From CAZVEE01 sp964625525 (GTDB lineage: Bacteria; Pseudomonadota; Alphaproteobacteria; JAJFIK01): DNA of 64,000 bases. Made by a program: the position numbers and the translations under genes. This document shows, in pieces, positions 8,353 to 17,639 of this stretch. Positions within the stretch are counted from its first letter, which is position 1; the number at the start of each line of letters is the position of its first letter. The notes under the pieces were generated by a model. That model worked only from the letters and a program-made list of their open reading frames with translations. It did not search any database and was not told the origin of the DNA. The stretch is taken from contig CAZVEE010000010.1 in the NCBI GenBank assembly GCA_964625525.1, positions 1 through 64,000 on the forward strand, given 5' to 3'.

Positions 8353-9297
8353 CTAGCTCAGCGCCGCTTTCAGCGCCGCGCCCATGTCCGCGACGGCGCG
8401 CCGGCCCGTGTCGATGGCGCCGGCCATGCCCATGAAGCCGTGCACCATGCCCTCATAATTCACGAAGGTCACCGCGACACCGGCCTCCTTGAGGCGCTCC
8501 GCATAGGCCCGGCCTTCATCGCGCAAGGGGTCGAAATCAGCCGTAACGATGTATGCGGGCGGCAGGCCACTCAGATCCTCAGCCCGCAGGGGCGAGATGC
8601 GCGGGTCCTTCAGGTCGGCTTCCGCAGGCACATATTGGCTCACGAACCAGTCCATGGTTTTGCGCTCCAGCAGATACCCTTCGGCAAAGGCCGCCATGGA
8701 CGCAGTGTCGGCCAGTGCTTCGGTGACCGGATAGAGCAACGCCTGATAGGCGATGCTTGGGCCGCCGCGCCGGGCCATTTGCGCCACGACGGCAGCGAGA
8801 TTGCCGCCCGCGGAATCGCCGGCCACCACCAGGCGGTTGGCGTCGATATCCAGATCGGCGGCATTCTCCTCGACCCAGCGTGCCGCCGCCATGGCATCGT
8901 CCACGGCGGCCGGGAACGGGTGTTCTGGCGCCAAACGATAATCCACCGAAATGACTTTAAAGCCGGTCTCCAGTGCGATCAGCCGGCACAGCGCGTCATG
9001 GGTGTCCAGGTTCCCGATCACCCAGCCCCCGCCGTGATAGTAAATTAGCCCCGGGCCCATGCCCGCCGCCGCCACGGGGGCATAGATGCGGACCGGGATT
9101 TCGCCGTCGAGGCCGGAAATGGTGGTGGTGTCCACCTTGCCCACGGGGACGTCCTTGGGTTCGGTCAGGGTCGACATGGCGTTGTAGAGCGCGCGCCCAT
9201 CCGCGACCGGCATGTCAGCAAGAGATGGGCCGGGCGCGGCGGCCAATTGGTCGAGAATGGCCTGCACCTGAGGGTCTAGCGTCATGGCTGATGGCAT
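8353..9297 (-). CDS. Alpha/beta hydrolase, hormone-sensitive lipase type (HGGG) esterase
   Basis: 314 residues from the ATG ending at 9297 (AGGA five bases upstream); a second ATG four codons later is possible. The longer open frame upstream is Cys/Arg-rich and unlike a protein N-terminus, so it was excluded. The oxyanion motif HGGGW (88-92), the nucleophile elbow GDSAGG (Ser162) and a late VHGF His define the bacterial HSL esterase family, with DFDPLRDEG giving the acid. Such enzymes hydrolyse short to medium acyl esters in the cytosol. It converges with the AGPS-like gene and has the membrane protein gene at 9414 upstream on the same strand. Confidence 0.92.
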   Translation of the reverse strand: MPSAMTLDPQVQAILDQLAAAPGPSLADMPVADGRALYNAMSTLTEPKDVPVGKVDTTTISGLDGEIPVRIYAPVAAAGMGPGLIYYHGGGWVIGNLDTHDALCRLIALETGFKVISVDYRLAPEHPFPAAVDDAMAAARWVEENAADLDIDANRLVVAGDSAGGNLAAVVAQMARRGGPSIAYQALLYPVTEALADTASMAAFAEGYLLERKTMDWFVSQYVPAEADLKDPRISPLRAEDLSGLPPAYIVTADFDPLRDEGRAYAERLKEAGVAVTFVNYEGMVHGFMGMAGAIDTGRRAVADMGAALKAALS

Positions 9298-9413
9298 CCT
9301 TGTCCTGTGTCTTTGAGACCATGATGGCCGCGCCCCCGGCGCCAGCGCAAGCGTGCCGGCACAAGCCCGGTCGTCGCGGCGTGAAAAGGCGGGACATGAG
9401 ATCGGTAGATGGT

Positions 9414-9938
9414 TCACAAAGCAGTGACGGCGAACGCCGCAACGCTCATCACCCACATGAACAACGCCACTTGCAGCGCAAAGGCCCGGCGCTTGCGGCG
9501 CATGGCGCGGGCGGTGTCTTCGGCATCTTCGTGGCGTTCCAGCTCTTCGATTTCCGCCAGCGTATGCAGGTCCATGGCCGGATCGAAGCCGACCGCGACT
9601 TTCAGCGCGTCTTCGATATCCATGGAATCCGCCAGTTCCGCGTCATAGCGGCCCGGATAGCGCACGGCCAACACCCGGTAGAGATCAACGGAATTCATCA
9701 CCGCCAGCAGCGCCTGCATGGGTCTCCCCGACTCAAGCAGCTCCACCGCCAACAGCCGCATATGCAGCGCCAGCGACGGCCCAAACCGGTCTGGATTGCG
9801 CTGCGCCAGCGTCCGCAAATCGGCAATGGTGCGCCGCAGCGGGCGCACCGCGCTTTGCTCCCGCCGGTACCCCACGCTCAGCGCCAAAAGGCCCATAAGC
9901 ACCAGCAGCAACAGCACAAGAAACGGATTGAACGACAT
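9414..9938 (-). CDS. Small two-TM protein with a helical cytoplasmic or periplasmic domain
   Basis: 174 residues from the ATG ending at 9938 (MSFNPFLVLLLL). One hydrophobic segment lies at residues 4-22 and a second at the C-terminus (about 152-174, ALFMWVMSVAAFAVTAL). The middle is a charged alpha-helical region with spaced Leu/Ala (PLRRTIADLRTLAQRNPDRF) that may be TPR-like. I do not recognise the family. A start 10 codons earlier is possible but lacks a ribosome site. It is divergent from the CMD-family gene. Confidence 0.7.
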   Translation of the reverse strand: MSFNPFLVLLLLVLMGLLALSVGYRREQSAVRPLRRTIADLRTLAQRNPDRFGPSLALHMRLLAVELLESGRPMQALLAVMNSVDLYRVLAVRYPGRYDAELADSMDIEDALKVAVGFDPAMDLHTLAEIEELERHEDAEDTARAMRRKRRAFALQVALFMWVMSVAAFAVTAL

Positions 9939-10010
9939 CGGTTCCCGACCTGAACGCCCTGACCCCACACGCGGCCCACTTTAAGGTCCCCGCGCCGCAC
10001 AGCGGTCCTG

Positions 10011-10031
10011 CGAGGCTGTTTGCCAGCCTCG
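10011..10031. other. Perfect 8-bp stem-loop in the divergent intergenic region
   Basis: CGAGGCTG, loop TTTGC and CAGCCTCG form a perfect hairpin between the divergent genes at 9938 and 10240. No T-tract follows on either strand, so it may be an operator or leader hairpin rather than a terminator. The rest of the 301-base gap (9939-10239) shows nothing else I can name. Confidence 0.4.
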
Positions 10032-10239
10032 GCAGATCAAGCCGATCCCCCGACCAACCTCCGCTATGCGCACTGTACCGGTCTTGTCCGCCGCCGCAAA
10101 GCGTTGGGAGGGAGGGGGGATGCGCGTTAACCGCGCATGATGGCGCGAGATGCGCGAAATGACTGGCGACACATGACAGCCCGCCCTGTTCCGGTAAGAT
10201 CACGGTCCGATTTGACGCCCCCAGGAGGCAAAGCGCCCC

Positions 10240-10812
10240 ATGCCCCGCATTCCGTATATTGATCCCGCCAACGCCCCGGAACCGGTGGCCGAACTTCTTG
10301 ACCGCTTGCCGCCGTTGAACCTGTTTTTGATGATGGGGCACGCGGACACGACCGTTCAGGAGTTTGTGCGCCTGGGCAACGCGATCCTGTTCAAAAGTGC
10401 CCTCGACCCGGTGTTACGGGAGCTGGCCATTTTGCGGGTGGGGCATTTGTCGCGGGCCGACTACGAAATCCACCAACATGAGAAGATCGCGGCACAGTTG
10501 GAAATTCCTCGCGGCAAGGTGGAGGCTGTGGCGCGGGGCGCCGCCGCCGCCGTGTTCTCGCCGCTTGAGCGCAAAGTGCTGCGCTTCACTGACGATGTGG
10601 TGCGCCATGTGCGCGCTGGGGACGAGACGTTCCTGCCGCTTTTGGAAGACCTGACCTACAAGCAGGTGCAGGAGTTGGTGCTCACCATTGGCTATTACAT
10701 GATGGTGGCGCGCTTCCTGGAAACGTTCGATGTGGAGGTCGAAGGCGCAGATGCGCTGCCCGAGAATTTCGCGCAGTCCGCACCCGCTCAGCGGCAAAAG
10801 GAAACCCAATGA
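10240..10812 (+). CDS. Carboxymuconolactone decarboxylase (CMD) family protein
   Basis: 190 residues. The segment LDPVLRELAILRVGHLSRADYEIHQH is the CMD-family core (given here in sections: LRELAILRVGHL, then ADYEIHQHEK). It has no AhpD-type CxxC pair, so it is probably not a peroxidase reductase. Related proteins are gamma-carboxymuconolactone decarboxylase-like, often of unknown substrate. AGGAGG lies upstream of the ATG, and the stop overlaps the next gene (ATGA), which indicates co-translation with the GST. Confidence 0.87.
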   Translation: MPRIPYIDPANAPEPVAELLDRLPPLNLFLMMGHADTTVQEFVRLGNAILFKSALDPVLRELAILRVGHLSRADYEIHQHEKIAAQLEIPRGKVEAVARGAAAAVFSPLERKVLRFTDDVVRHVRAGDETFLPLLEDLTYKQVQELVLTIGYYMMVARFLETFDVEVEGADALPENFAQSAPAQRQKETQ

Positions 10813-11735
10813 GCGCCACGGATATCATTCTTCATCATTATGATGCCTCGCCTTTTTCAGAAAAGGTCCGCCTGATTTTCGGCCGTAAGGGTCTGGCGTG
10901 GCGTTCAGTGACGATCCCGAACATGATGCCCAAACCGGATCTGATGCCGCTGACCGGTGGCTATCGCAAGACGCCGGTGATGCAGATCGGCGCTGATATC
11001 TATTGCGACACCGCCGCTATGATCCGCGAGATCGAGCGACGCTATCCGACGCCGACGCTCTTTCCCGAAGGCCATGAGGGGATGAGCTGGGCCATAAGCC
11101 GTTGGACAGACGGCCCCGTCTTTCAGGCCAGCGTGGCCATCATCTTTGGCAATCTCGCCGAGCATCTGCCGGACTCCTTCATCAAGGATCGCCAGGATTT
11201 CGCCGGCGCGCGGTTTGATGTTGGCGCCATGGCCGGGGCCGTACCGGTGATGATGGACCAATGGCGCGCCCATGCGGGTTGGCTTGAAGATCAGTTGAAC
11301 GGCGGGCGGGCTTATCTGCTCGGCGCAGATCCCAGCCTCGCCGACGTCAGCGCCTATATGAATGTCTGGTTCATGCGTGCTGCATTTCCGCCGGGGGCGG
11401 CTCTTCTGGAAGAATTCCCCGCCGCGATGGCTTGGGCCGGGCGCGTGGCCGCCATCGGCCACGGCCATCCGAGCCCGTTAAGCAGTGGCGAGGCGCTGGC
11501 CATTGCCCGCGATGCTCAGTCCACGACACAAGAGCGCCTGGATCCTCGCGACCCCAGCAGTCGCAAGCCTGGTGATCCGGTTATGGTCATCCCAGATGAT
11601 ACAGGCCGCGTGCCGGTGACCGGCACGCTTGTTGCGGCGGATGCTCAGACCATCGCCATCCGCCGCACGGACGATCAGGTGGGCGAGATTGTCATCCACG
11701 TCCCTCGCGTCGGCTTTCACGTCGTGCCGGCGTGA
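10809..11735 (+). CDS. Glutathione S-transferase family protein with C-terminal extension
   Basis: 308 residues. The thioredoxin-fold N-domain contains YDASPFSEKVRLIFGRKGL and the cis-Pro segment RKTPVMQIGADIYCDTAAM, followed by an all-helical C-domain (SLADVSAYMNVWFM). About 75 residues after the usual GST end (PGDPVMVIPDDTGRVPVTG onwards) form a beta-rich tail not typical of GSTs. It is translationally coupled to the CMD-family protein, so both probably handle one glutathione-linked substrate. The substrate is unknown. Confidence 0.88.
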   Translation: MSATDIILHHYDASPFSEKVRLIFGRKGLAWRSVTIPNMMPKPDLMPLTGGYRKTPVMQIGADIYCDTAAMIREIERRYPTPTLFPEGHEGMSWAISRWTDGPVFQASVAIIFGNLAEHLPDSFIKDRQDFAGARFDVGAMAGAVPVMMDQWRAHAGWLEDQLNGGRAYLLGADPSLADVSAYMNVWFMRAAFPPGAALLEEFPAAMAWAGRVAAIGHGHPSPLSSGEALAIARDAQSTTQERLDPRDPSSRKPGDPVMVIPDDTGRVPVTGTLVAADAQTIAIRRTDDQVGEIVIHVPRVGFHVVPA

Positions 11736-11764
11736 GGCGCTTTCCGGCATAGGCGTGTGCCGTT

Positions 11765-11817
11765 GTCTGCCCCCAAAGGCGGGGCAGACCAAAAACCCTG
11801 AGCCCTTTTCAAGGGCT
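11765..11817. terminator. Two adjacent stem-loops between convergent genes
   Basis: GTCTGCCCC/GGGGCAGAC (11765-11789, 7-base loop) is followed by AGCCCTT/AAGGGCT (11801-11817, 3-base loop). Read on the minus strand, the second hairpin is followed within five bases by TTTTT, so it could terminate the acyl-CoA synthetase gene. The first hairpin lacks a T-tract and may end the GST operon in a weaker way. Confidence 0.5.
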
Positions 11818-11837
11818 TGGACTGGATTGAAACGTCT

Positions 11838-13628
11838 CTACAATCGTACCTCACCGCTTTCCAGGCGCCGGATCATGGCGCTCGTCAGGGGCACATAGGT
11901 GCCCCGTTCATCATCGCGGATAAACAGCGGGTCTTCGATGGTGTTGGGGTCGTAGCCGTCCTTCACAAGATCCACCTTGCGGTGCTTAAAGGTGGCGGTG
12001 ATCTCGATAGCCGGTTGCAGGCGCAGGAAGACGGGCATGGCATAGGCGGGTAAGGCATCCGCCAGATGGGCATAAAGCGCGTTCAAATCCATCTCGCCCG
12101 GGGTCACGAGGGCGGCCATGCCGGCGCGCCCATCCGTATGCGGCACTTGAACGCCGTAGACATTCGCCTCGGCCACGCCGGGGAACACGGAGATCGCCTC
12201 GGCCACTTCCGACGTTGCCACATTCTCACCCTTCCAGCGGAAGGTATCGCCGATGCGGTCCACAAAGTAATAGTAGCCGTTTTCGTCCCGGCGCATCAGG
12301 TCGCCCGTGCGGAAATAAGAGTCGCCGGGTTCGAATACGTCGTGCAGGACCTTTTTCTCCGTAGCCTGCTTGCTCGAATATCCCTCGAACTGGGTCCGCG
12401 GCTGTTCCGAAATCTTGCCCACGGCTTCGCCCACTTCACCGGGGGCGCACGGCAGGCACAGACCATCCGGCCCGCGCCGGGGTTGTTCCGCCTCCACATC
12501 GAACTGCACCAAGTCCACCGGAATGGTGGAGCGGGCGAACCAGGGCACGCGCCCGACGGAACCGGCTTTGCCGTCATAGTTAAACAGGGTCACATTGCCT
12601 TCCGTCGCCCCGTAGAATTCCACGATGCGGGGAATAGCAAAACGCTCTTGAAAGGGGCTCCAAATCTCCGGGCGCAGACCATTGCCGATGATGGTGCGCA
12701 GGCTGTGCTGGCGCTCCAGGGGATGCTCTGGTGACTGAAGCAGATAGCGGCACAGCTCGCCGATGTATTGGAACATGGTGGCGCGGCTGTCGTGCACGTC
12801 CTGCCAAAAATGGCTGGCGGAGAATTTCCGCCGCAAGATCACCGTGCCGCCCACGCTCAAGACGGTGCCGATCGCGCACACGCCGCCGGCAGAGTGATAG
12901 AGCGGCAGCACCATATACATGCGGTCGCTTTCCTGGGCCTCTGCCGAGCCGGAAAAGCCGTGCATGGCCGTATGCATGCGCATATGGGAAAAGCGTGCCG
13001 CTTTAGGCAGGCCCGTGGTGCCGCTGGTATAGATGTAAAAGCACACGTCGCGCCCCCGCAGATCGGGGCGCGCCTCCCGCCCCACATGGGCGTCTGATTG
13101 GGAGGCAAGGGCGGCGTCCAGGTCTTGCGCGCCGTCCATCGGGCCGCCGGTGGCCCACACGGTGAGCGGCTCTTCCAGCCGGTCCTGGGCCGTGGCGTAG
13201 TTATCGGCGAGCTCCAAGCCGAGGATCAGATGGCGCGCATGCGAGATGGTCAGTGAATGGGCAAGGGCGGCGGCCTGCTGATTGGTATTGATCAGCGCCG
13301 TCGTCACGCCGATTTTGGCCATCCCCAGCCAGGCGAACAGAAACTCCGGCCGGTTTTCCATCAATAGCGCGACCGTGTCGCCCTGTTTCAGGCCAAGGCC
13401 CTGGGCCCAGCGCGCGTAGCGGTTAGCTGCAGCGTCAAACTCGCGATAGGTGTAGCGGCGATCATCGAACTCGATGGCGATATTATCCGGGCGCTTATGC
13501 ACCCAGGGCTCGATGATGTCGGCCGCCGTGTCCGTCATGTCGAGCGCGGTATGCTCGATCCGCTTGGTGACGATCAGCATTTTGCGCAGATAGATCCAGT
13601 CGCTCGCGAGGCGCGCGAAAAAGCCCAT
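11838..13628 (-). CDS. Long-chain acyl-CoA synthetase, FATP/FadD6 type
   Basis: 596 residues from the ATG ending at 13628, with GGACG upstream. The AMP-binding P-loop YTSGTTGLPKA is at 200-210, and FYGATEGNVTLFN and YFRTGDL follow. The C-terminal segment DRIGDTFRWKGENV, in which Arg and Lys precede GEN, is the FATP-type fatty-acyl-CoA synthetase signature. It activates long-chain fatty acids with ATP and CoA at the inner membrane. The nearby thiolase and crotonase fit fatty-acid turnover. The frame is open 73 codons further upstream, but that extension is compositionally poor and has no ribosome site. Confidence 0.93.
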   Translation of the reverse strand: MGFFARLASDWIYLRKMLIVTKRIEHTALDMTDTAADIIEPWVHKRPDNIAIEFDDRRYTYREFDAAANRYARWAQGLGLKQGDTVALLMENRPEFLFAWLGMAKIGVTTALINTNQQAAALAHSLTISHARHLILGLELADNYATAQDRLEEPLTVWATGGPMDGAQDLDAALASQSDAHVGREARPDLRGRDVCFYIYTSGTTGLPKAARFSHMRMHTAMHGFSGSAEAQESDRMYMVLPLYHSAGGVCAIGTVLSVGGTVILRRKFSASHFWQDVHDSRATMFQYIGELCRYLLQSPEHPLERQHSLRTIIGNGLRPEIWSPFQERFAIPRIVEFYGATEGNVTLFNYDGKAGSVGRVPWFARSTIPVDLVQFDVEAEQPRRGPDGLCLPCAPGEVGEAVGKISEQPRTQFEGYSSKQATEKKVLHDVFEPGDSYFRTGDLMRRDENGYYYFVDRIGDTFRWKGENVATSEVAEAISVFPGVAEANVYGVQVPHTDGRAGMAALVTPGEMDLNALYAHLADALPAYAMPVFLRLQPAIEITATFKHRKVDLVKDGYDPNTIEDPLFIRDDERGTYVPLTSAMIRRLESGEVRL

Positions 13629-13726
13629 GGCAGTCGTCCTGTTTGGTGCGAGTGGCAGGGTCAACGCCCTGAGCATAGAATGCGGGTGTTTACGGTCAAG
13701 AAACGCTCTTAAGAGGACAACACCCC

Positions 13727-13981
13727 ATGGCGGACTGCAACCAAGGGGACGCGTTTTCCCTGCTCGATGTGACGGGTTTGCGCTGTCCGCTGCCAGTCCT
13801 GAAGGCGCGCCGTTTTCTGGCGGCGCTCCCGCCGGGCTCGCGGGCACAAGTGCGCGCGGATGATCCTCTGGCGCGTGTCGATTTGGCGGCTCTGTGCCAA
13901 AAGGAGGGCTATCGCCTGCTCGGCGAGCGAGAGGAGGCGGGCGGCGTGCTTGTTTTCGACATCGACACGGGCCGGGTCTAG
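13727..13981 (+). CDS. TusA/SirA-family sulfur carrier protein
   Basis: 84 residues. The N-terminal motif DVTGLRCPLPVLKARR carries the family CPxP site (Cys20), which accepts persulfide sulfur. Family members pass sulfur for tRNA thiolation or other sulfur relay in the cytosol. An AGAGGA sits upstream of the ATG at 13727. It is 98 bases from the divergent acyl-CoA synthetase and 55 bases ahead of the thiolase gene. It could be a TusA orthologue or a stand-alone TusA-like protein. Confidence 0.9.
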   Translation: MADCNQGDAFSLLDVTGLRCPLPVLKARRFLAALPPGSRAQVRADDPLARVDLAALCQKEGYRLLGEREEAGGVLVFDIDTGRV

Positions 13982-14036
13982 GATCGGGCCAGCCTCACCC
14001 CTGGATGTTTCACGGCAGATAAGAAGGACAGTTGGT

Positions 14037-15221
14037 ATGGACAAGCGCGACGTCGTACTGTGCGCCCCCTTGCGCACCGCCATTGGCACCTATGGCGGCA
14101 CTCTGAAAGCCACCCCCGCCACCAGCCTCGGCGCCACGGCGCTGAAAGGCGTGTTGGATGCCACGGGCCTCGACCCGGCCAAGGTGGGCACGGTGGTGCT
14201 GGGCAATGTGATCCAGGCCGGCAATAAGATGAACCCGGCGCGCCAGGCCGCGATCCATGCGGGCCTGCCGGTGGAAGTGCCGGCGCTCACGGTCAACCGG
14301 GTGTGTGGATCCGGCGCCCAGGCCGTGGCGACGGCGGCGGCGGAAGTCTGGCTTGGCTATCAGGACTGCGCGCTGGCCGGCGGCATGGAGAACATGGACA
14401 TGGCGCCCTATCTGGTGCCCGGCGGGCGCTGGGGCAATCGCATGGGCCATGCCCAGATGCTCGACTCCATGCTCTATGACGGTCTTAACGACGCCTTCTC
14501 CGACGAGCACTCCGGCTGGCACACCGAAGACCTGGCCGCACAATTCGGCGTCTCCCGCGACGAGCAGGACCGCTGGGCCGCGCGCAGCCAGAAGCGCTTC
14601 TCGGATGCCCAGGCGGCGGGTCATTTCACCGGCGAAATCGTACCGGTGGAAATCAAAGGACGCAAAGGGCCGGAGATTTTTGACAAGGATGAGCACAACC
14701 GTCCGGATACGACCATGGAAACTCTGGCCAAGCTGCGCCCGGCTTTCCGCAAGGAAGGAAGCATCACGGCCGGGAACGCGCCGGGCCTGAACAGTGCTGG
14801 CGCGGCCATGATCGTGGCCGAGCGTGGCTGGGCGCAAGCCAATGGTCTGGCCCCGGTGGCCCGGCTCGTGGGCTATGGCGTGGCTGGCGTCGAGCCCGGC
14901 ATGTTCGGCATTGGCCCCGTGCCGGCCGTGCGCCAACTGCTCTCGCGCGTGGGCTGGAGCGTCAGCGATATCGACCGTATTGAGATTAATGAAGCCTTCG
15001 CGGCAATCGCTCTGGCGGTGACACAGGAACTGGGCCTGTCGGAAGACGTGGTCAATGTGGACGGCGGTGCCATTGCCCATGGCCACCCTATCGGTGCGAC
15101 CGGGGCGGTACTGACGGTCCGTCTGCTGCATGCCATGAAGCGTGACGGGATCAAGCGCGGCGTGGTTACGGCCTGTATTGGCGGCGGTCAGGGCATCGCA
15201 CTGGCGCTGGAAGCGCTCTGA
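14037..15221 (+). CDS. Acetyl-CoA acetyltransferase (thiolase)
   Basis: 394 residues, standard thiolase length. The start is the ATG at 14037. The nucleophile is Cys90 in NRVCGSGAQAV, and the second site GHPIGATGA and the C-terminal CIGGGQGIALALE supply the catalytic His and Cys. The enzyme either condenses two acetyl-CoA to acetoacetyl-CoA or cleaves 3-ketoacyl-CoA. Absence of phaB/phaC or fadB beside it leaves the direction open. A strong terminator follows. Confidence 0.95.
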   Translation: MDKRDVVLCAPLRTAIGTYGGTLKATPATSLGATALKGVLDATGLDPAKVGTVVLGNVIQAGNKMNPARQAAIHAGLPVEVPALTVNRVCGSGAQAVATAAAEVWLGYQDCALAGGMENMDMAPYLVPGGRWGNRMGHAQMLDSMLYDGLNDAFSDEHSGWHTEDLAAQFGVSRDEQDRWAARSQKRFSDAQAAGHFTGEIVPVEIKGRKGPEIFDKDEHNRPDTTMETLAKLRPAFRKEGSITAGNAPGLNSAGAAMIVAERGWAQANGLAPVARLVGYGVAGVEPGMFGIGPVPAVRQLLSRVGWSVSDIDRIEINEAFAAIALAVTQELGLSEDVVNVDGGAIAHGHPIGATGAVLTVRLLHAMKRDGIKRGVVTACIGGGQGIALALEAL

Positions 15222-15245
15222 GCCCGTGGTGCCTGATGGCACGAG

Positions 15246-15275
15246 AAAGGGGGCGCCCCGGGGTGCCCCCTTTTT
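15246..15275. terminator. Rho-independent terminator between thiolase and kinase genes
   Basis: AGGGGGC and GCCCCCT form a GC-rich stem around an internally paired GCCCCGGGGT, followed directly by TTTTT on the plus strand. The upstream AAA run also gives a short U-tract for the minus strand, so it may serve both converging genes. Confidence 0.8.
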
Positions 15276-15293
15276 GCATTGAGGCCACGGTCT

Positions 15294-17174
15294 TCAGGCG
15301 CAGCGCTTGAAAACCGCTTCGGTATCGGCAATCAGCCGGCTGAGGACCGCGTCGCGACCTTGAGCAACGGTCTCCTCGCTAGCGACCGCTTGGGCAAGGG
15401 CGCCCAGCAGTGCCTCCCGTTGCACAGGCTTTGACAGATAATCCGTCATGCCCGCTTCTAGGTAATGGGCTTCGGCGCCCGCCATGGCATTGGCCGTCAG
15501 AGCGATGATGGGCAGATCCGGGCCGATGCTATCCAAAGTGCGGATCGTCCGGGTAGCCTCAATCCCGTCCATCATAGGCATCTGAATGTCCATTAACACC
15601 ACGTCGAACCGGTCGGTCTGCACCGCCTCGACCGCCGCGGCGCCGTCGCCGACCGCGTGAATGGCATGGCCCAGGCGTTCCAGCATGGTCTTCACCACAA
15701 GCTGGTTCACCAAATTATCTTCCGCCAGCAGAATGCGCAGCGGCGGTAACGTTTCCGGCCGCAAGGTGCAAGGCTTGGTGGTCTCCTGCGGCGCGCGAGC
15801 CGTGGCCAGCGTCAAGAGAATGCGGAAGGTACTGCCGACGCCCAGGGCGCTTTCCACGCGGATGGTCCCGCCCATCAACGTGACCAGTTGGCGGGTGATG
15901 GCAAGCCCCAGACCCGTGCCTTCCGGTTTCGCGCCAAGCTGTTGCTTGGCCTGCTCAAAGCGCTGAAACAGCCGCGCCTGGTCCGCCTCGCTGATCCCGA
16001 CGCCGGTATCGCGCACCGCCAGATCAAGCGCCACCTGGCCCGGCCCCGCCGCAGTCTGGCGCAAGGAGACCGTCACCGAGCCGTCCTCGGTGAACTTGAC
16101 CGCATTGCCCACGAGATTGAGCAGGATCTGGCGCAACCGCCCCGGATCCCCCAACACCCAGTCGCTGTGTCCGCTGTCCACATCCAGATTGAGCGCCAAG
16201 CCGTGTTCTTCCGCCCGGGGTGTGAGCAGGAACACCACATCCTCGCACAATTGGCGCAGATCCACCGGCTCTGCGCTCAGCGTGACCCGGCCCGCCTCCA
16301 GTTTCGAGAAGTCGAGAATATCGTTAATGATCGTCAGGAGATTGTCCGCCGAGCCCTGCGCCACGCGGGCATAGCGGGTCTGGCGGGCATCAAGACCGGT
16401 TTCCAACAGCGCTGAAATCATGCCGATGATACCATTCATCGGTGTGCGGATCTCGTGGCTCATATTGGCCAGGAAACTCGACTTGGCGGCATTGGCCTCT
16501 TCCGCGCGCGCTTGGGAATCCAGTGCCTCGTCCCGGGCCTGTTGCAAGTCTTGGGAGAGATGCTCCAAAGACAGCCGGGTGGTGATGCCCTGGTGGATCT
16601 CGCCATGCATTTGCCAGGCGATGGACCCCGCCCATAAGAAGAAAAACGGCATGATGACCAGCATCAGCGGCGCTTCAACCGCATTGGACAGGGCGAATTG
16701 GGTCATGACGAACAGCGCCAGCACACCCGTCCCGGCCACAAATACTGACCGCAAATAGGATTGCTGCACCGCGTTGATCAAGGTGACCGATAAAATCTGC
16801 GTTAGCAGGGGAAAGTGATTATACGGATTGTCCGGCACCCAGAAGATGTGGAAAAAGGCGCCCCAAAAGGCGCCATTTATCCCGAAGACGGCAATCAGGC
16901 CCCATTCTGCCTGGCGCGTGGTCAGAAGACCGGCGCGGTAGGGCAGGATGAGCAGCGCCGCCAGCACGCTCCAAAGCGTATAGATGCCCGCCCACCACAT
17001 GGCTGGTTCGAACGCCACCGGCCCCATCGCCGGCACCCATGTGGTCAACGTGAATGCGAGCACGATGCCCCAGGCCGGTCCGCTGAGGCACTGGAACACC
17101 AGTTTACTCATCTGGAGGCGGACATGCTCTGACCGGATGCGCTCCGGGGAGGGGGCGGGGGGCGAGACCGTCAT
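15294..17174 (-). CDS. Membrane-bound hybrid sensor histidine kinase with receiver domain
   Basis: 626 residues with an AGGAG site before the ATG. About six hydrophobic segments lie in residues 27-190 with no clear periplasmic sensor domain. A short coiled coil (about 200-232) leads to the HisKA box FLANMSHEIRTPMNGI (His240), a HATPase domain with LLNLVGNAVKF, DTGVGI and GTGLGLAI, and a C-terminal receiver (ILLAEDN, VVLMDIQMPMMDG, phospho-acceptor Asp529). It likely relays phosphate to an HPt or response regulator encoded elsewhere, since none is adjacent. The signal is unknown. It is divergent from the large RTX-type gene. Confidence 0.93.
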   Translation of the reverse strand: MTVSPPAPSPERIRSEHVRLQMSKLVFQCLSGPAWGIVLAFTLTTWVPAMGPVAFEPAMWWAGIYTLWSVLAALLILPYRAGLLTTRQAEWGLIAVFGINGAFWGAFFHIFWVPDNPYNHFPLLTQILSVTLINAVQQSYLRSVFVAGTGVLALFVMTQFALSNAVEAPLMLVIMPFFFLWAGSIAWQMHGEIHQGITTRLSLEHLSQDLQQARDEALDSQARAEEANAAKSSFLANMSHEIRTPMNGIIGMISALLETGLDARQTRYARVAQGSADNLLTIINDILDFSKLEAGRVTLSAEPVDLRQLCEDVVFLLTPRAEEHGLALNLDVDSGHSDWVLGDPGRLRQILLNLVGNAVKFTEDGSVTVSLRQTAAGPGQVALDLAVRDTGVGISEADQARLFQRFEQAKQQLGAKPEGTGLGLAITRQLVTLMGGTIRVESALGVGSTFRILLTLATARAPQETTKPCTLRPETLPPLRILLAEDNLVNQLVVKTMLERLGHAIHAVGDGAAAVEAVQTDRFDVVLMDIQMPMMDGIEATRTIRTLDSIGPDLPIIALTANAMAGAEAHYLEAGMTDYLSKPVQREALLGALAQAVASEETVAQGRDAVLSRLIADTEAVFKRCA

Positions 17175-17639
17175 GAGCTCCTGTCATCCGCGGGCAGGGT
17201 GAATGCCATATGACAAGAAGGGATATCCGATCCGCCTTAAGGGCCCGTTGCCGCGGGGGCATCCGTGCCACGCCAGAGGCACCGGGATGACTGCGTCCTA
17301 TCCGGAAGATCTGTGAGCGGGTGCATTCGGACTAGAACGAAAGAGAGGCGTGCCTGATTTTCGGCGCTATTGGGCCATGCCTGTGCCTTACGTCACCGCC
17401 AAGTGTGTTGTGTTCCCGTTAATTTTCCTTACTCACCCGTTAGGTGAGCCGCGGAGCCGGCGGTGTGGAACAAACGAACAGGCTCATCCGCGATAAAGCG
17501 TGTTCACGGTGGAACAACTTTCCGAAAACCGGGTATCGAGGCACCTGGTTTGGGTGTATGGTCCCGCCGACGGGTTGGGTGGCGTCCGGTTAACAGTACA
17601 CCGGGTCGCAATGATTATAGGACCTTTGGGGGTTAAGTA
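17175..17639. promoter_or_regulatory. 465-base divergent intergenic region with a perfect hairpin
   Basis: No gene was seen. CTCACC/GGTGAG with a CGTTA loop forms a 6-bp hairpin at 17432-17448, a possible operator or leader element. A TTATAG at about 17615 close to the RTX-type gene is a weak -10 candidate. The region must hold promoters for the kinase and the RTX-type gene, but I cannot place them firmly. Confidence 0.35.

Noticed and set aside
8353..9456. Longer start for the HGGG esterase (at 9456)
   Set aside because: The extra 53 residues are Arg/Cys-rich and unlike any esterase N-terminus; the ATG ending at 9297 has a ribosome site.
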